Position numbers and translations under genes: made by a program | Notes under the pieces: generated by a model | What the model saw: the letters and a program-made list of their open reading frames with translations, nothing else | Databases searched by the model: none | Told to the model about the DNA's origin: nothing | Assembly: GCA_038496675.1 (NCBI GenBank) | Contig: CM076660.1 | Coordinates: 9,668,816-9,732,815, forward strand | DNA: 64,000 nucleotides | Origin: Rachycentron canadum | Taxonomy: Eukaryota; Chordata; Actinopteri; Carangiformes; Rachycentridae | Direction: 5' to 3' | Shown here: positions 53,356-64,000 of the stretch, piece by piece | Layout of the letters: the number at the start of each line of letters is the position of its first letter | Numbering within the stretch: the stretch's first letter is position 1

Positions 53356-54739
53356 GGAAAAAAACATAGAGCTTGATTATCTTACTCAGCCAGAGAACGT
53401 GGAGCTGGATTTGTTGTGTAGGAGGAAGTTTCAGTCGGGGACACAGATCTATCTAATGATGGCTTTGTTTGTGTGTGCGGTTGTGCAGATGTTCTTCTCT
53501 GTCTGTGTTTATGTCTCTCCTTACTGTTGTTTATGTCTGTGTGTTTTTGCCACTAAACTGTGCTGTCACTTTGGACCTATGGTGCACAGTACGGCGCTCC
53601 CTCCTGGTGAAGGAAGAGAAAAAATAAATAAAAATAGAAAAAGATATTTCTCTGGTGTTGTATTTTCGCCATAGCAACAGCATATTGAAAAGTTGTATTA
53701 ACAATTCCCTCTCTCTGTCTCTGCCTTCTTCCTCTCAATTTCTCTTCATACAAGTCATGTTCTCCCTCTGTCACCATTTTTTTCAGCTCTTATTTATTTC
53801 TGTTCAACATCATCTGTTTTCTTCCTTCTCTTTCGGCTTCCTTGTTTCATCGCATCTTTGTATTTTCTAATGGATTTTCTCCAGTCTTTTATCTCCAGCA
53901 TTGCCCACATGCTGTGCCATGTGCATTGCTAATGTGAAGCAAGACTCCAGCATCTGTAGGTTGTAAGGAAGAGTGACAGTCCTCTGGTGCAGGGCGTTCC
54001 TCTGCATAGAGAGAGGAACCACTACGTGCTTTCACAAATGACTCACTCACTCATACAGTATGCACATCATGATTGATGTGTGCATTGAAGAATGGACTGA
54101 AAAGATGAGATTAATTTTTGACAGGGAAGCTATACTTTGCTTGAAGTCACTTTGTATTGAGCTTCCCAAACAACTGAAGGAGGAAGAGGAGACTCTCGCG
54201 TAGGGTGTAGGGGGTGAGGCCACACTGCACAGTTTGTCGTGCAGACTGAAATCCTTGTTTGAAGTGAGATTTATTTTCATCTAAGACCGAACAAAAAAAT
54301 GCCCCAAATTGATTAAGTCTTTCCTTTTGCTTTGACACTTCAAAAAGTCATGGCGTGCATGTTGTGGTGTTTTAAGGTTGACTGAAAAGGTTTGAGGCAA
54401 ATTTTAAGAAACTCCTGCAGAATATTATACAGTCACAGGCTCAGCTGAAGATGAATGGAGACTCAGAAAAGGCACCACAGCAATCAATGGATTAGCGTTG
54501 GGACCAGCAGCTTGAACAGGCTTTTGTAAATAAGTTTTGTGATATTGTGAAGTCAAAAACGTACAAATAACATACAAAGTTGAATTCAAGAGCAAGAAAA
54601 ACGGAAAGTATTAAAGTTTGTTTGTAATGTATTGGGCCCTAAATGACCCATTTTCTTTTTTAAATCAAGATAATGGCAAGAAGTTAATGAGATATATTAA
54701 TTTAAAATCCAAGAAACTCTCTTTAGACCTCAGCAATGA

Positions 54740-55232
54740 AACTGTGGCATAAATCAGTGCCGCCCAGAGCAGCAGTCTAAACAGTCGTGAAATGAAAGAA
54801 ATTTGGAAACACCTGGACTCTTGATAGCTAGCCGTCTCGTCAAAATGAGTTACTTGGCAAGAACTCTGCCATGGTCAGGGAGGTTACTAAGAATAAACAG
54901 CCACTCGTAAAAGAGCTTTAGAAATCTTCTACAGAGATGGGGGGGGGGGTCCCAGCAGCTCTCCATCAATCAGGCCTTTTTGGTATAGTGGCTCGATGGT
55001 AGCCAGTTTGAGTAGAAGGCATTTAACAACCCACTTGGAGTTTACCAAACACTGTTATGGGACTCACAGCACAAGGAAAACTAAACACATTGGGCTGAAC
55101 TCCAAACACTATTTCTGGTGAACACCAGGCCGGTGCTCGTCACCTGGCTAATACCTTCCCGACAGTAAAGCGTAGTGGTGGCAGCATCATGCTGTGGGGC
55201 GCTCAGTGGCACAGGCTGGATTGTTGCGTTTC
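54740..55232 (+). pseudogene. Tc1-like transposase fragment, sense strand
   Basis: Degraded Tc1 transposase sequence reads on the + strand. It starts with an AAATTTGGAAACACC region (linker after the DNA-binding domain), continues through a stretch corresponding to VREVTKNPxV and the SAALHQSGL-like region (near 54965-54990), and ends in the GGGSIMLWG motif (GTGGTGGCAGCATCATGCTG at 55174-55193, followed by TGGGGCG). An internal deletion removes the segment carrying the first Asp, because the text jumps from LEF-like sequence to the region just before GGGSIMLW. A run of nine G lies at about 54940-54948. Stops and frameshifts make it dead. Confidence 0.75.
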
Positions 55233-55539
55233 CTTCATCCCTGAATTTTATATTAGTGGGTAACATGCTATTTTTGCACACAGACTTGAAGGTAAAAATT
55301 GCTGATCAACTTCCATATATTATCAAAAACGTTTCCGCTGTTACCTGCCGGGTTGTTTTAATTCAAACAGTGGCAAGGGTGACTCAAAGTAAAAGACTAA
55401 AAGCTGGCTACTGTATCACCAGTGAGCTGAAAAATACTTGGGAATGGGAAAAGATTGAACGTTCTCCTCTGTCAAATAATGAAATGGTGGTCTTCTTTCT
55501 GAACTATTAGCTCGTTGGACCTGCAAAGCTTCATATGTG

Positions 55540-55860
55540 AATGTACAGTACAGTATGTAGTCTTTCCCAGATCTGTGCCTCAACATAATCCTGTCTCTGA
55601 GCTCTGCAGGTAGTTCCTTCCTCCTCATGGCTTTTTTCTCTGATATACCCTGTCCGGCCTGAGACCAGAGAGACGTGGGCCTTTCCAAATCCTGTTCAAT
55701 CACCTGAATTTACCACAGGTGGATTCCAATCAATGTGTGTAGAAACAGCTAAAATTATTACTTGCTATTACTTTTATTTTATTTTTTATTTTTTGCAAAA
55801 GGCTGCAATATAAAATGTGAAAAGACAAAGGGGGGTCTGAAAACTTTCTGCACTGCACAT
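55540..55860 (-). pseudogene. Tc1-like element 5' end and transposase N-terminus, antisense
   Basis: On the minus strand the start of a Tc1 transposase reads KELPAELRDRIMLRHRSGKDY (roughly 55560-55620), the classic N-terminal helix-turn-helix of fish Tc1 elements. Upstream of it (toward higher coordinates) are the usual leader (CACCTGAATTTACCACAGGT on the + strand, from 55701) and a terminal-repeat-like end (GTCTGAAAACTTTCTGCACTGCAC, about 55834-55857). The frame is lost shortly after the N-terminus. Its orientation is opposite to the fragment just upstream. Confidence 0.72.
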
Positions 55861-57762
55861 TTGTTTGACACGTCACACAAAAGTGACCTTTAATCTTACT
55901 TTACACACAAAAAAAAAAAAATGTAAAAATTAAAAAATGGTGGCAGTGACAATAAAGAGACTGAGCTCTGTCTTACATTAACACAGTACATATACGCACA
56001 TACATATTCACATACATGGGCATGCTAGACCATTTAAAAGCAGGCTGAAAGAAAGAAATACATTGTAGAGGCTGAGGTGGAGGGTGGGGGGCACCATTAG
56101 TCATGAGCCATCAGAAAAAAAAAAGTGCACTATAGGGCACTGACAGTTATGTGGATGAAAGACAGTTGAGTGCAGATCTGCCATAACTGCTGACGTCCTT
56201 GTGTTTGAGGTGCAGAATAACAATGAGTGAAGACAAAACACCTTAAATTTGTTTAGCCTGGGTGGATAAAACACATTTGCTTAATGTATTGCTCAGGTCC
56301 AAGAATAAGCACAGGCCATTGTAAAAACTGTTCAGTAATTCCAGGCCAAAAGCCAAACAAACATTGGCAGTAACATAGAAGGTTTTCCAATGAATTTAAA
56401 ATGACTACTCCTTGGGAATATATTGCTCCCTGTCTTGCCATAATTAAAGTGTGGTATTAAAAAAAAAAAAAAACAACAGAGCTGTCGATAATTGATCATA
56501 AAATTGTTTAATATTTCCCGATGTTCATTTTTTCATATTGGTTAGCGTATCTGGATTAATGTCTTTTTTATGAGTTGTCCCCAATTTTGCTCCGAGTGTC
56601 TGTTCAAGGGAAAGTTTCACATCAATTAAATTTACAAGACAGCCATGAGAAATATAAAAAGACACATAAATAACTGATTAAAAGTATTTCAACATCCTAC
56701 TTTTGCCATTTGCAGTATGAGGCTTCTTCTGAACATCAGAGTCATCTGAAAACTTGACACTGAGAACAGAGGGTGCTGGTACGTGTTCTGTTTATGTTCT
56801 GTTCTATCTTACAAACTGTGAAAATAATAAGTCTCTTAGTAAAAAAAAAAACTACCTCTGTTCCTGTCTTATATTTTCAGTTTATGTATTACATTTAAAC
56901 AAGGTGTGGTGGAGAAATGAATGGAGAAAGATAACAAATGCAGATGCTTCCATACAGAGCACAGTAGCTCACTGAATGGTTTGATGAGTATGGAAATGAA
57001 GTGAACTGAAAGCTATGGCCTTCACAGCCAGCAAACTTTTTATCACAATGCACTATATTTAAATTCAAACTCAGAACTTTTATTTCAGATTTTTTGTTAC
57101 ACCCATTAACTTTTAATGTTTTAATGTGTCTCCTTCTTTACCCCCCCCCACACACACACATTTTCTTGTGTTTTCTGTGCAATGATCAACTGTAGCTTTT
57201 ATTTCTTGTGACATGTTGGTGTCACAGAAACAGCACAGAGCACAAGATGTACCTTGCACAATGTACTTTTGACCTGAGTCCACAGGCAGATCAAGAGCAA
57301 AGTAAACTGCAATGACCACAGTACAAAAGGTGGGTGAGAAAAAAAAAAAAGGGGGGGAAAAAAAAAAAACGGACAGTAAAAATGTCACTTTTCTGGCTCG
57401 AAGCAGCGCCATTGCAAAAACAGAAGCCTCTCACACACCGAGTTGAGCCTTCCACGAAACATTTCCCATCAGAAGCCTGGAAATCTCCCACTACCTTTTC
57501 TCTTATCATTATTCACCCTCTTCCGACATTACATGCTCACATCACACTGTCGCACATACGTCTTCTCTCGAGTTATCCTATAATGGCCTCCCTCTGTCTA
57601 ATTCTACTCAGGAAACAGGTTTCAAGTCACGCTGTCTGTCACCAGGTTGCCATCACAGCCATTTCAAATCCTCATCTCGCAGCCATGCCACTCATCTCCT
57701 CCCCTCGCTCGTTGAAAAAAGCCTCTTCTCGCTTCAGACTGGCACCTCAATAAACGGTGGGG

Positions 57763-57782
57763 AAAAAAAAAAAAAAAAAAAA
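57763..57782. repeat. Poly(A) 20-mer
   Basis: 20 consecutive A, preceded by GGTGGGG. Another A/G-run cluster lies at 57339-57370. Confidence 0.92.
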
Positions 57783-58091
57783 GGATTCTTATGGACCTTA
57801 ATACCTATATGAATTTCAACAAGGGTAATCTGCTCTGTTCTAATGATTCAGACTACAGTAAAAGCCAAGCAACAGGCCATTTCCTACATGATAGATGTAC
57901 CCATTTGGTATATCTCCTTTTATGATGTATGCACACGCATATAAACGCACACGATGGTCTTACCAGTTCACTTTTTCCACTGTTTCCATGCAACGTTAGA
58001 CCCCTCTGCTGTCTTGGTCATGCATATTAATCACATGCCCTTTGATGTTAAACATTTATAGCACAGGCACAAACGTATAAGCATTGCTTAG

Positions 58092-58307
58092 TTACCTCTG
58101 CCAGGGAGGTTTAGTTTCGACTCATGTCCGTTTGTTTGTTTGGAGCGAGGGAGGGAATTTGTTGAAGCCAGGAATGAACCCATTACATTTTGGGGCAGAT
58201 CCACATAGTTATTCTGAATCAGAATTTTTTTTTATCTCTGAAGTCTTGTGTGTGTTGTTTGACATTGGCATTGGAAGAGGTCTGCTCTCACTGAGTGCAA
58301 TTCTAGC
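58092..58307 (+). mobile_element. Fragment of a widespread vertebrate interspersed repeat
   Basis: The ends ACCTCTGCCAGGGAGGTT and AAGAGGTCTGCTCTCACTGAGTGC, and the centre GAACCCATTACATTTTGG followed by GCAGATCC, match a repeat I know from many fish sequences (consensus-like CTCCGCCAAGGAGGTT ... GTGCGGATCC ... GGAGGTCTGCGCTCTCTGAGTGC). The ends are imperfect inverted repeats, suggesting a non-autonomous DNA element. I cannot give a family name with confidence. It is non-coding; the open frame across it is incidental. Confidence 0.6.
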
Positions 58308-60045
58308 TTCATATATGTTATGCCGTCCATAGACGATTATGCAAATAGGTTCTTTCTAAAGAAGGAAACGAGTGAAATAGAAGTGGATATAGGGCAAAAG
58401 GGCTAAATGTTTGTTTTTTTCCCTCCCAAAGACGTTGCATTCTATATGACCATAAGGTTAAACTTAAACTTTTCAGGGTCAAGTATTTCTAATTATATGT
58501 CGGTCGAGCAGATATCTTGAATTTTGAAAAGCTGAGGATAGAAATCATTATCAAAATGTAGACTGTAGTCTGTAAGAAAGCAATAGTGTATGTATCTGAT
58601 AATGATAATAATAATAGTAACAATAACAAAATGTACTGTACACATTGACTTTACACAGACACACATTAGGCAACATTTAATAACACAAAAAGCACATGCA
58701 CCCACAGAGAGTAGAAAGGGCTGTCCAGATTGTTTCTCACATCCACCTCACCATCTGCTGAATTCACCCACACAAACACACACCTTCAGGATGAGTGCAC
58801 CCACATTTTTTCTGGCACTTGCCAGCAAAAGCCATCAGCCAGTTGAAGGTCTGTGAGGCGTGCTGGTTTAAAGATGACGTTTTCCTGAGCGCCTCGTTCC
58901 TTAAAATATAAGTTTCTTTAAATACATGTATTGACAGTGTTGCAGTGTTATTATTTACAAGGTACGTGCAGAAATTCTGTGACAATAGGATCCGATTGTG
59001 TCGCTGAGATGTTGTGATTTATTTGCTCCATTTTCATAATTTTTACAATTTTTTTTGTAAAAAAATAAATAAATAAATAATAAAACTGAATATTTAATCT
59101 ACTCAAATCACCTTTCACTTTACCTTTAATGTACATCATAGGCGCTTCCAAATAGTATGTGTTATCATGTATTTATATATGCAGGAAAGCTATGTGCTAT
59201 TTGTTTGTGCATGTCTGTCTTTTTTGCAGCTCAGCCTTTTCAGAGCAATTTCAGATCATAACTCAAAGATGCTTTCATCTGAAAGCAGACTGCTGTTATT
59301 TTTTATTACACAGTATAGAAATACGCACACATATATAATTCATTTTAGTGTGTTGGTTTGGCATTAGTGTTCTACTCTAGCCATGACACAAGAAAAAGAA
59401 AATACACTATACACAATAATAATCTATAGAGCTATGTTACTAAGTAAATGGACACACTCATTTTACTATTACTAAGAATAAAAACACCTTAATGACAGCT
59501 AGAGTGGCTACATTTTAGTTCTTTTATAGTCTGACTGAGTTTACATTCTCCACAAGTATCTCTAGCAACAACTAATTTGCAATGCTATATAAAGCAGGAT
59601 ACAATAAACTTCACAACTCTGTCACTTGTTGAAAAATAATGTGTTTGTTTGGGATCACAACAAGCAGAAGGAGATTTTGATTAGCTGACAGTCGTCATAA
59701 TGAAATGTCAAGCTCGCCAACAGTAATAACGGGGAAGTTGAAAAATGCATTGAGGAACAAGTTGGTGTCAAATTGACTTTCACTGCACCTGCAGTCTGTT
59801 TATTCAGCTCTGTTGTGGACAAATAACTGGTTAGAATTACTACAATACAGATGCCAAACATTATGGAGTGTTTGATGATCATCATCAATGATAAGATGTG
59901 TGTGGGGAAATTTAGGGCCGTAATCATGGTGCGCACACATGTCCAGATGATGGTGCGCCGCAGCAATATCCTCACACACACATTTTATCACAGACCGTAA
60001 TGGCATTCAGGAAAAGCTGCGGGCCAAATATCAAAAAAAGTGACC

Positions 60046-60065
60046 AAAAAAAAAAAAAAAAAAAA
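60046..60065. repeat. Poly(A) 20-mer
   Basis: 20 consecutive A. Confidence 0.92.
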
Positions 60066-63000
60066 TAGCACAGATGGAAAATTGCAAAATGCCTTCCAAA
60101 CCCCCTCTGGCTCTGTTTTCTAAAGCAGACGTCAGTGATGTTAGCGTCACTTGTGTACAGTATACAGTATAAAAGCCCGTGGAGTACTGGGAGGATGAGG
60201 TCATCATTTAATATGACCTCCACTTCCTGCGAGTAGCATGTGTGGAGGAAGAGAGGCGCTGTGAAAGCCACACCATGGGCTGTGTATGCCAGGTGGATCC
60301 CGCAGGGTGCCCTAGCTGTGCACAAATGTTGTATAATTACATGTTAATCTGCCTGTGAGGAAAAGAAAGACAAGTGGTGGAAGAAGCTGAATCTTAGTGA
60401 CTGGACTGTCTGTCAGAGCCAAGAATACGGCACATTAGTCACATTAGCACTAAATTATATGGCTCAAGACGTCCGAAATAGCTTCACTTCCGCTTAGCAG
60501 CATGTGCATGAAAAGAGGCATTAGTTACTGAAAAGGCCGAAGAATACACTCATTTTGTGGCTTTTGCGACTGTTTAATGGCTGCTGGTGAACATCTTAAC
60601 TAAAGCGTCCCTTTATTAAGCGACTGTTAGAATAGAGTGTGAGTGGATGTCATTCTATGCCACATCAGTACAAGAAATGTGTTCACTTCCTATATTGGTG
60701 AGTTTAAGTTTAGTGAACAAATTGGCTTGGATCGGATCATCTACAAATATAGACATCACACATGCACACATTTCTGTTTGTCCCTAATCTTCTGCAGCAT
60801 TGGATGCCAAGTATTGAACACAGTAGCAATTCTATAATTATAAAATCCTTTTACTCCGCCAGAAATATATTTCAATGAGAGAGGCATTCTGTGCCTGTGA
60901 TTGATTTCATTTTGGAGGAATCCAGGAGAACAAAAACAACTGTACTAAACAGGAATGGTTGTGTGGGAGAACAGATCCATAATCTTTGCATTAGAAAGGA
61001 TTTTAGGATGAAGACAACAAAACGCAACAAGCACGTTGCCCACATGAACAAATGTGATTATTTTCAGTTTGATATTTTGTGGTAATGTGAATAAAGAAGA
61101 AATCATTGACAATTGACAACAACACTCTCTAATGAAGAGAGAAATAATTCAAACAAGTTCACAAGAACACAGACTATGGAGCCGAGAGGGTCATGCCTGC
61201 AAATGTACAGTGTATACAGCCTGTTCAGGTTTGCCTGGGTGTAAATTAACATGAATCATTGTAAAGCGAATTTATTGTGAGATCGTCCTGCCAAGAAGAA
61301 TGACGGCATCAGTCGTTTCAGGACACTACGTGTTTATTCTAATTAACCAAGTGTTTGCTGTTATAACCATGACAGCAATGCTAATTTAACCTTATGAAAG
61401 TAACCATTTTAACCCAAACTGTCTGTTTCCCTAAAACTAACAAGATATTTTGTGTCTAAACCCAACCAAATAAACCTCTTAATCATCTAGTTTACCGTAG
61501 CGATCGGTAAAACTATATTCTGATGTTCTAGAGGGCATTGACAGATTTTATTGTCCAATCTGGTGGCGCTCGCCAGGAGCTGCAGTGATTTCCCAATGCC
61601 AGTTTCTTCACTTGGGAATAATGTACAACTCCTGGAGGGTGTGCAAGTCAACTCCAATCATCTGCTGTTCACACCTCATTGTCTGTTTCAGGATGTTTCT
61701 GTTGCTGTTTGAGGGACAATCCAAAACCAGAATGCTAATGTTTGTCTACTCAAGGATAGCTTTGTAAGGATAATGTGACAGGTTGAACCGCCTGCGCTGA
61801 AGTCAGTGGTGGTCCTCAGGTCCTGGGAGATTAGATATTCCAGAAGATTCAGTACGGTTGTAAAGGGGGAGGGGTGCTGCAAACATTCAAGATCAACCTT
61901 TAAACCCAATGGGGAGGTTAGGATTTGATCCCTAGAAGATTGCTTGTCAGTGGAAAATTGCTTTAATAATTGTTATTTCTTTATTTAGTTAAACGGGCAG
62001 GGGGGTGGCGTGGTGATCATTAACATATAGATAAAAATGGGAAATAAATTTACAGAGGGATTTTGTAACACAGCATGTCGCCTCAGTTTCAGTCAGCAAG
62101 GTCCTATATATAAAATGGTCCAGTGGTCAGCACTGTAGAGGCTTCTTCTGCAGTTTAGTGAAATCTTTTAAATGCACTGCGATTGTGTTAATTCTGCACA
62201 AAATGGAGCTTGAATTCAGAGCTTGAAAAATAGGCCACATTCCAGATGCTAGTGAGAGTGGCATGCTCCCTTAAAACTGCAGCATAGTCCCTACATTATT
62301 AAAAATAATTCATAAATGCATTGATGTGAACACGTAGCAGTACGTTGCTTTTATTTCATTCACTTTATCACGTGCTATTTTTGTATAACGCATGTTCAAA
62401 TTAGAGCATTTGATCTGACACTGTACGGCAGATTTTGACATTCATCATGTGCATGAGAACAGTTGATGCTGCAATTCCTGTCAGTCTGCCATCACACGTG
62501 ATGAATATTGGTACTTCTCACCTTATGTAATAATATATTTTCATTACTCTACCATCACACTCACGTGCTTTAGCGATTATCTAAATGCAAGTTGTATCAC
62601 TTTGACAGTATATTATTGGTTTTGACAGTATGGGAATTCTCTGAGGAAAGAGTGGACATGAAATTAAAGGTATGAATGAGCACAAGGAAACTGATTGTTG
62701 AGATTCATTTCATTATTTTTGATTTGATGCTTTGTCTCCCTCTGGCTGTATTTTGACATTGTGGTGATATTGGAGGGACTGCGTTTTCCTTCTTCTACAC
62801 CAAGGTTCTGATTATTCCAGCAAACATGACAGATAACAGATGTAACGTGCCAGCGTTTCATCAAATAAACATTTTCCAGCACTTCCATCTCCACGAGGAA
62901 AAGCCATGCAGTGGTGTAACAAATAGGGTGATCAAACATATTGAAATGCTGACACCTCAGCAGTTGTAGAGATGTATGGACTTTGTAAGCAGCTCTGAAT

Positions 63001-63479
63001 GGAAGCAAGAATCAAAACAGCAATCACTGTGCCTATTACGTAGTTTGGAAGAATACAAATGCTTTTGCATTAAAAATAAATAAATAATAAAAAAAAATTA
63101 ATTTATCTCAGTTTTCTTTTTCCTCCTCCTTTTCAATTTGAGCACAATGCTCCTGCGCCTGCAGTCATATATTATCAAAAATAAACATCCTCATTTGCGT
63201 GTGCATGATTAAAAGTCAGTGACCTTTCCCACACCACATGTTGTAAATAATTCTAATAATATTCATTCTGCTGCTGACATTTTAAAAGCGTATTTAACTG
63301 GGGGTTCCCTTTATTCTATATCCAGTCAGGGAAGATGCAAGTAATACAATATTTATGGGACTAAACTGTAACACTTATAATGCAAGGGATTAAAAAAATA
63401 ATAATAATAATAATCATTAGTTTTGCAGGTATATGGTCAAAAACCAAAGTACTGAAGGATGACACTAGATGAAAGATTC

Positions 63480-63910
63480 ATGGATAACTAACAGTTTTAA
63501 CTATTCATCCACAGGGGAATAGTAACGTGTCTACTGAACTTCATCGCCATCTAATAGTCGTTCAGACATTTAAGGTAAAACAATGAAAGTGAACCCAATA
63601 GCGGTGCAGCTCAAACATCTGGATACCACCCGCTTGTTGAGACATTTCATTGGGAAAGTAAAAACATTGGTAAGTGGTACTAGATATGTCAAGGGGTCAC
63701 CAGTCATTTGAATTCATGCTCTTGAAACTTTTCGATATCTGTATGGCTTAGACTTTTCACTAAAAGCACGAGGTATCAACCTGCTGGTGGTGCTGGAGGA
63801 AAAGCTGGAGGTTCAGCAAAGTCAGCGCAATTATTGATCTGGTGAGCACAATTGTGTGTAGCAAACATCATGAAATCCACCTAATAGTTGAGATATTTCA
63901 GTTTTTACCC
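63480..63910. mobile_element. Degenerate teleost interspersed repeat
   Basis: Three related short segments, CATCTAATAGTCGTTCAGACATTT (63548-63571), TTGTTGAGACATTTCA (63634-63649) and CCACCTAATAGTTGAGATATTTCAG (63878-63902), recur here. A GGTGGTGCTGGAGGAAAAGC block (63786-63805) lies between them. This arrangement matches a repeat common in fish sequences, in which 'CCAATAGTTGTTGAGATATTTCAG' follows a 'TCATGGCAATCCAT' block. The family name is unknown to me. No coding capacity is visible. Confidence 0.5.
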
Positions 63911-64000
63911 AAGTGTTAGCTTGCAAAAACATTACCAACAATTACATGCTGCTTTACAACCACAGGGTCAAATGTATATAAAGTGACTGTATAAAAAACT

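Larger units (their letters stand above)
49301..64000. other. Region after gabrb2 without a recognisable gene
   Basis: 14.7 kb of AT-rich DNA with repeat fragments (54.7-55.86, 58.1 and 63.5-63.9 kb) and homopolymers. The longest open frames (for example 57334-57753 +, 59972-60325 -, 62664-63008 -) have low-complexity or random-looking products, no domain I recognise and no consistent splice borders. It could be intergenic, or an intron of a neighbour whose exons are outside the window. Confidence 0.7.

Noticed and set aside
57334..57753. 139-codon open frame starting in an A/G run
   Set aside because: The start is low-complexity Lys-rich sequence and the rest lacks any recognisable domain. 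The opposite strand is open to a similar degree.
61700..61915. Minus-strand 73-codon frame (GLKVDLECLQHPS...) that looks repeat-derived
   Set aside because: I could not tie it to a known family, and no terminal repeats or splice borders were found.

Overview
The window is animal nuclear DNA from a ray-finned fish, most likely a teleost. Coding sequence comes as short exons with GT/AG borders spread over about 31 kb. The rest is AT-rich and full of microsatellites, poly(A) runs and decayed Tc1-type transposons. I cannot name the species.

One gene is recognised: the 3' part of a GABA-A receptor beta subunit, best read as gabrb2, on the + strand. Six constitutive exons (family numbering 4 to 9) lie at 13945-14165, 27774-27856, 38245-38382, 40861-41013, 42952-43196 and 44509-44856. 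The first five have the lengths I recall for this family (221, 83, 138, 153 and about 245 bp), and all phases join. They encode 395 residues, matching human mature beta-2 residues 56-450 without a gap: the end of the ligand-binding domain, the Cys-loop, all four membrane segments, the intracellular loop and the C-terminus. Exons for the signal peptide and first ~55 mature residues are not in the window and must lie upstream.

The most interesting spot is 43191-44508. Exon 8 appears to end at a GC rather than GT donor, and a well-bordered, in-frame 141-bp candidate cassette exon (43991-44131) follows. If used, it adds 47 residues to the M3-M4 loop, where mammalian GABRB2 carries its own alternative insert. 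The intron after the cassette is only 377 bp and contains a fragment resembling a fish interspersed repeat.

Layout: 1-13944, intron 3 (part); 14166-27773, intron 4 with a dead Tc1/mariner element at about 18.4-19.5 kb; 27857-38244, intron 5; 38383-44508, the shorter introns 6-8; 44857 to about 49.3 kb, a probable long 3' UTR; 49.3-64 kb, no recognisable gene, with two oppositely oriented Tc1 fragments at 54.7-55.86 kb and other repeat fragments. No RNA gene, CRISPR array or prokaryotic feature was seen. Residue numbers follow human mature beta-2 numbering from general knowledge, not from an alignment run here.
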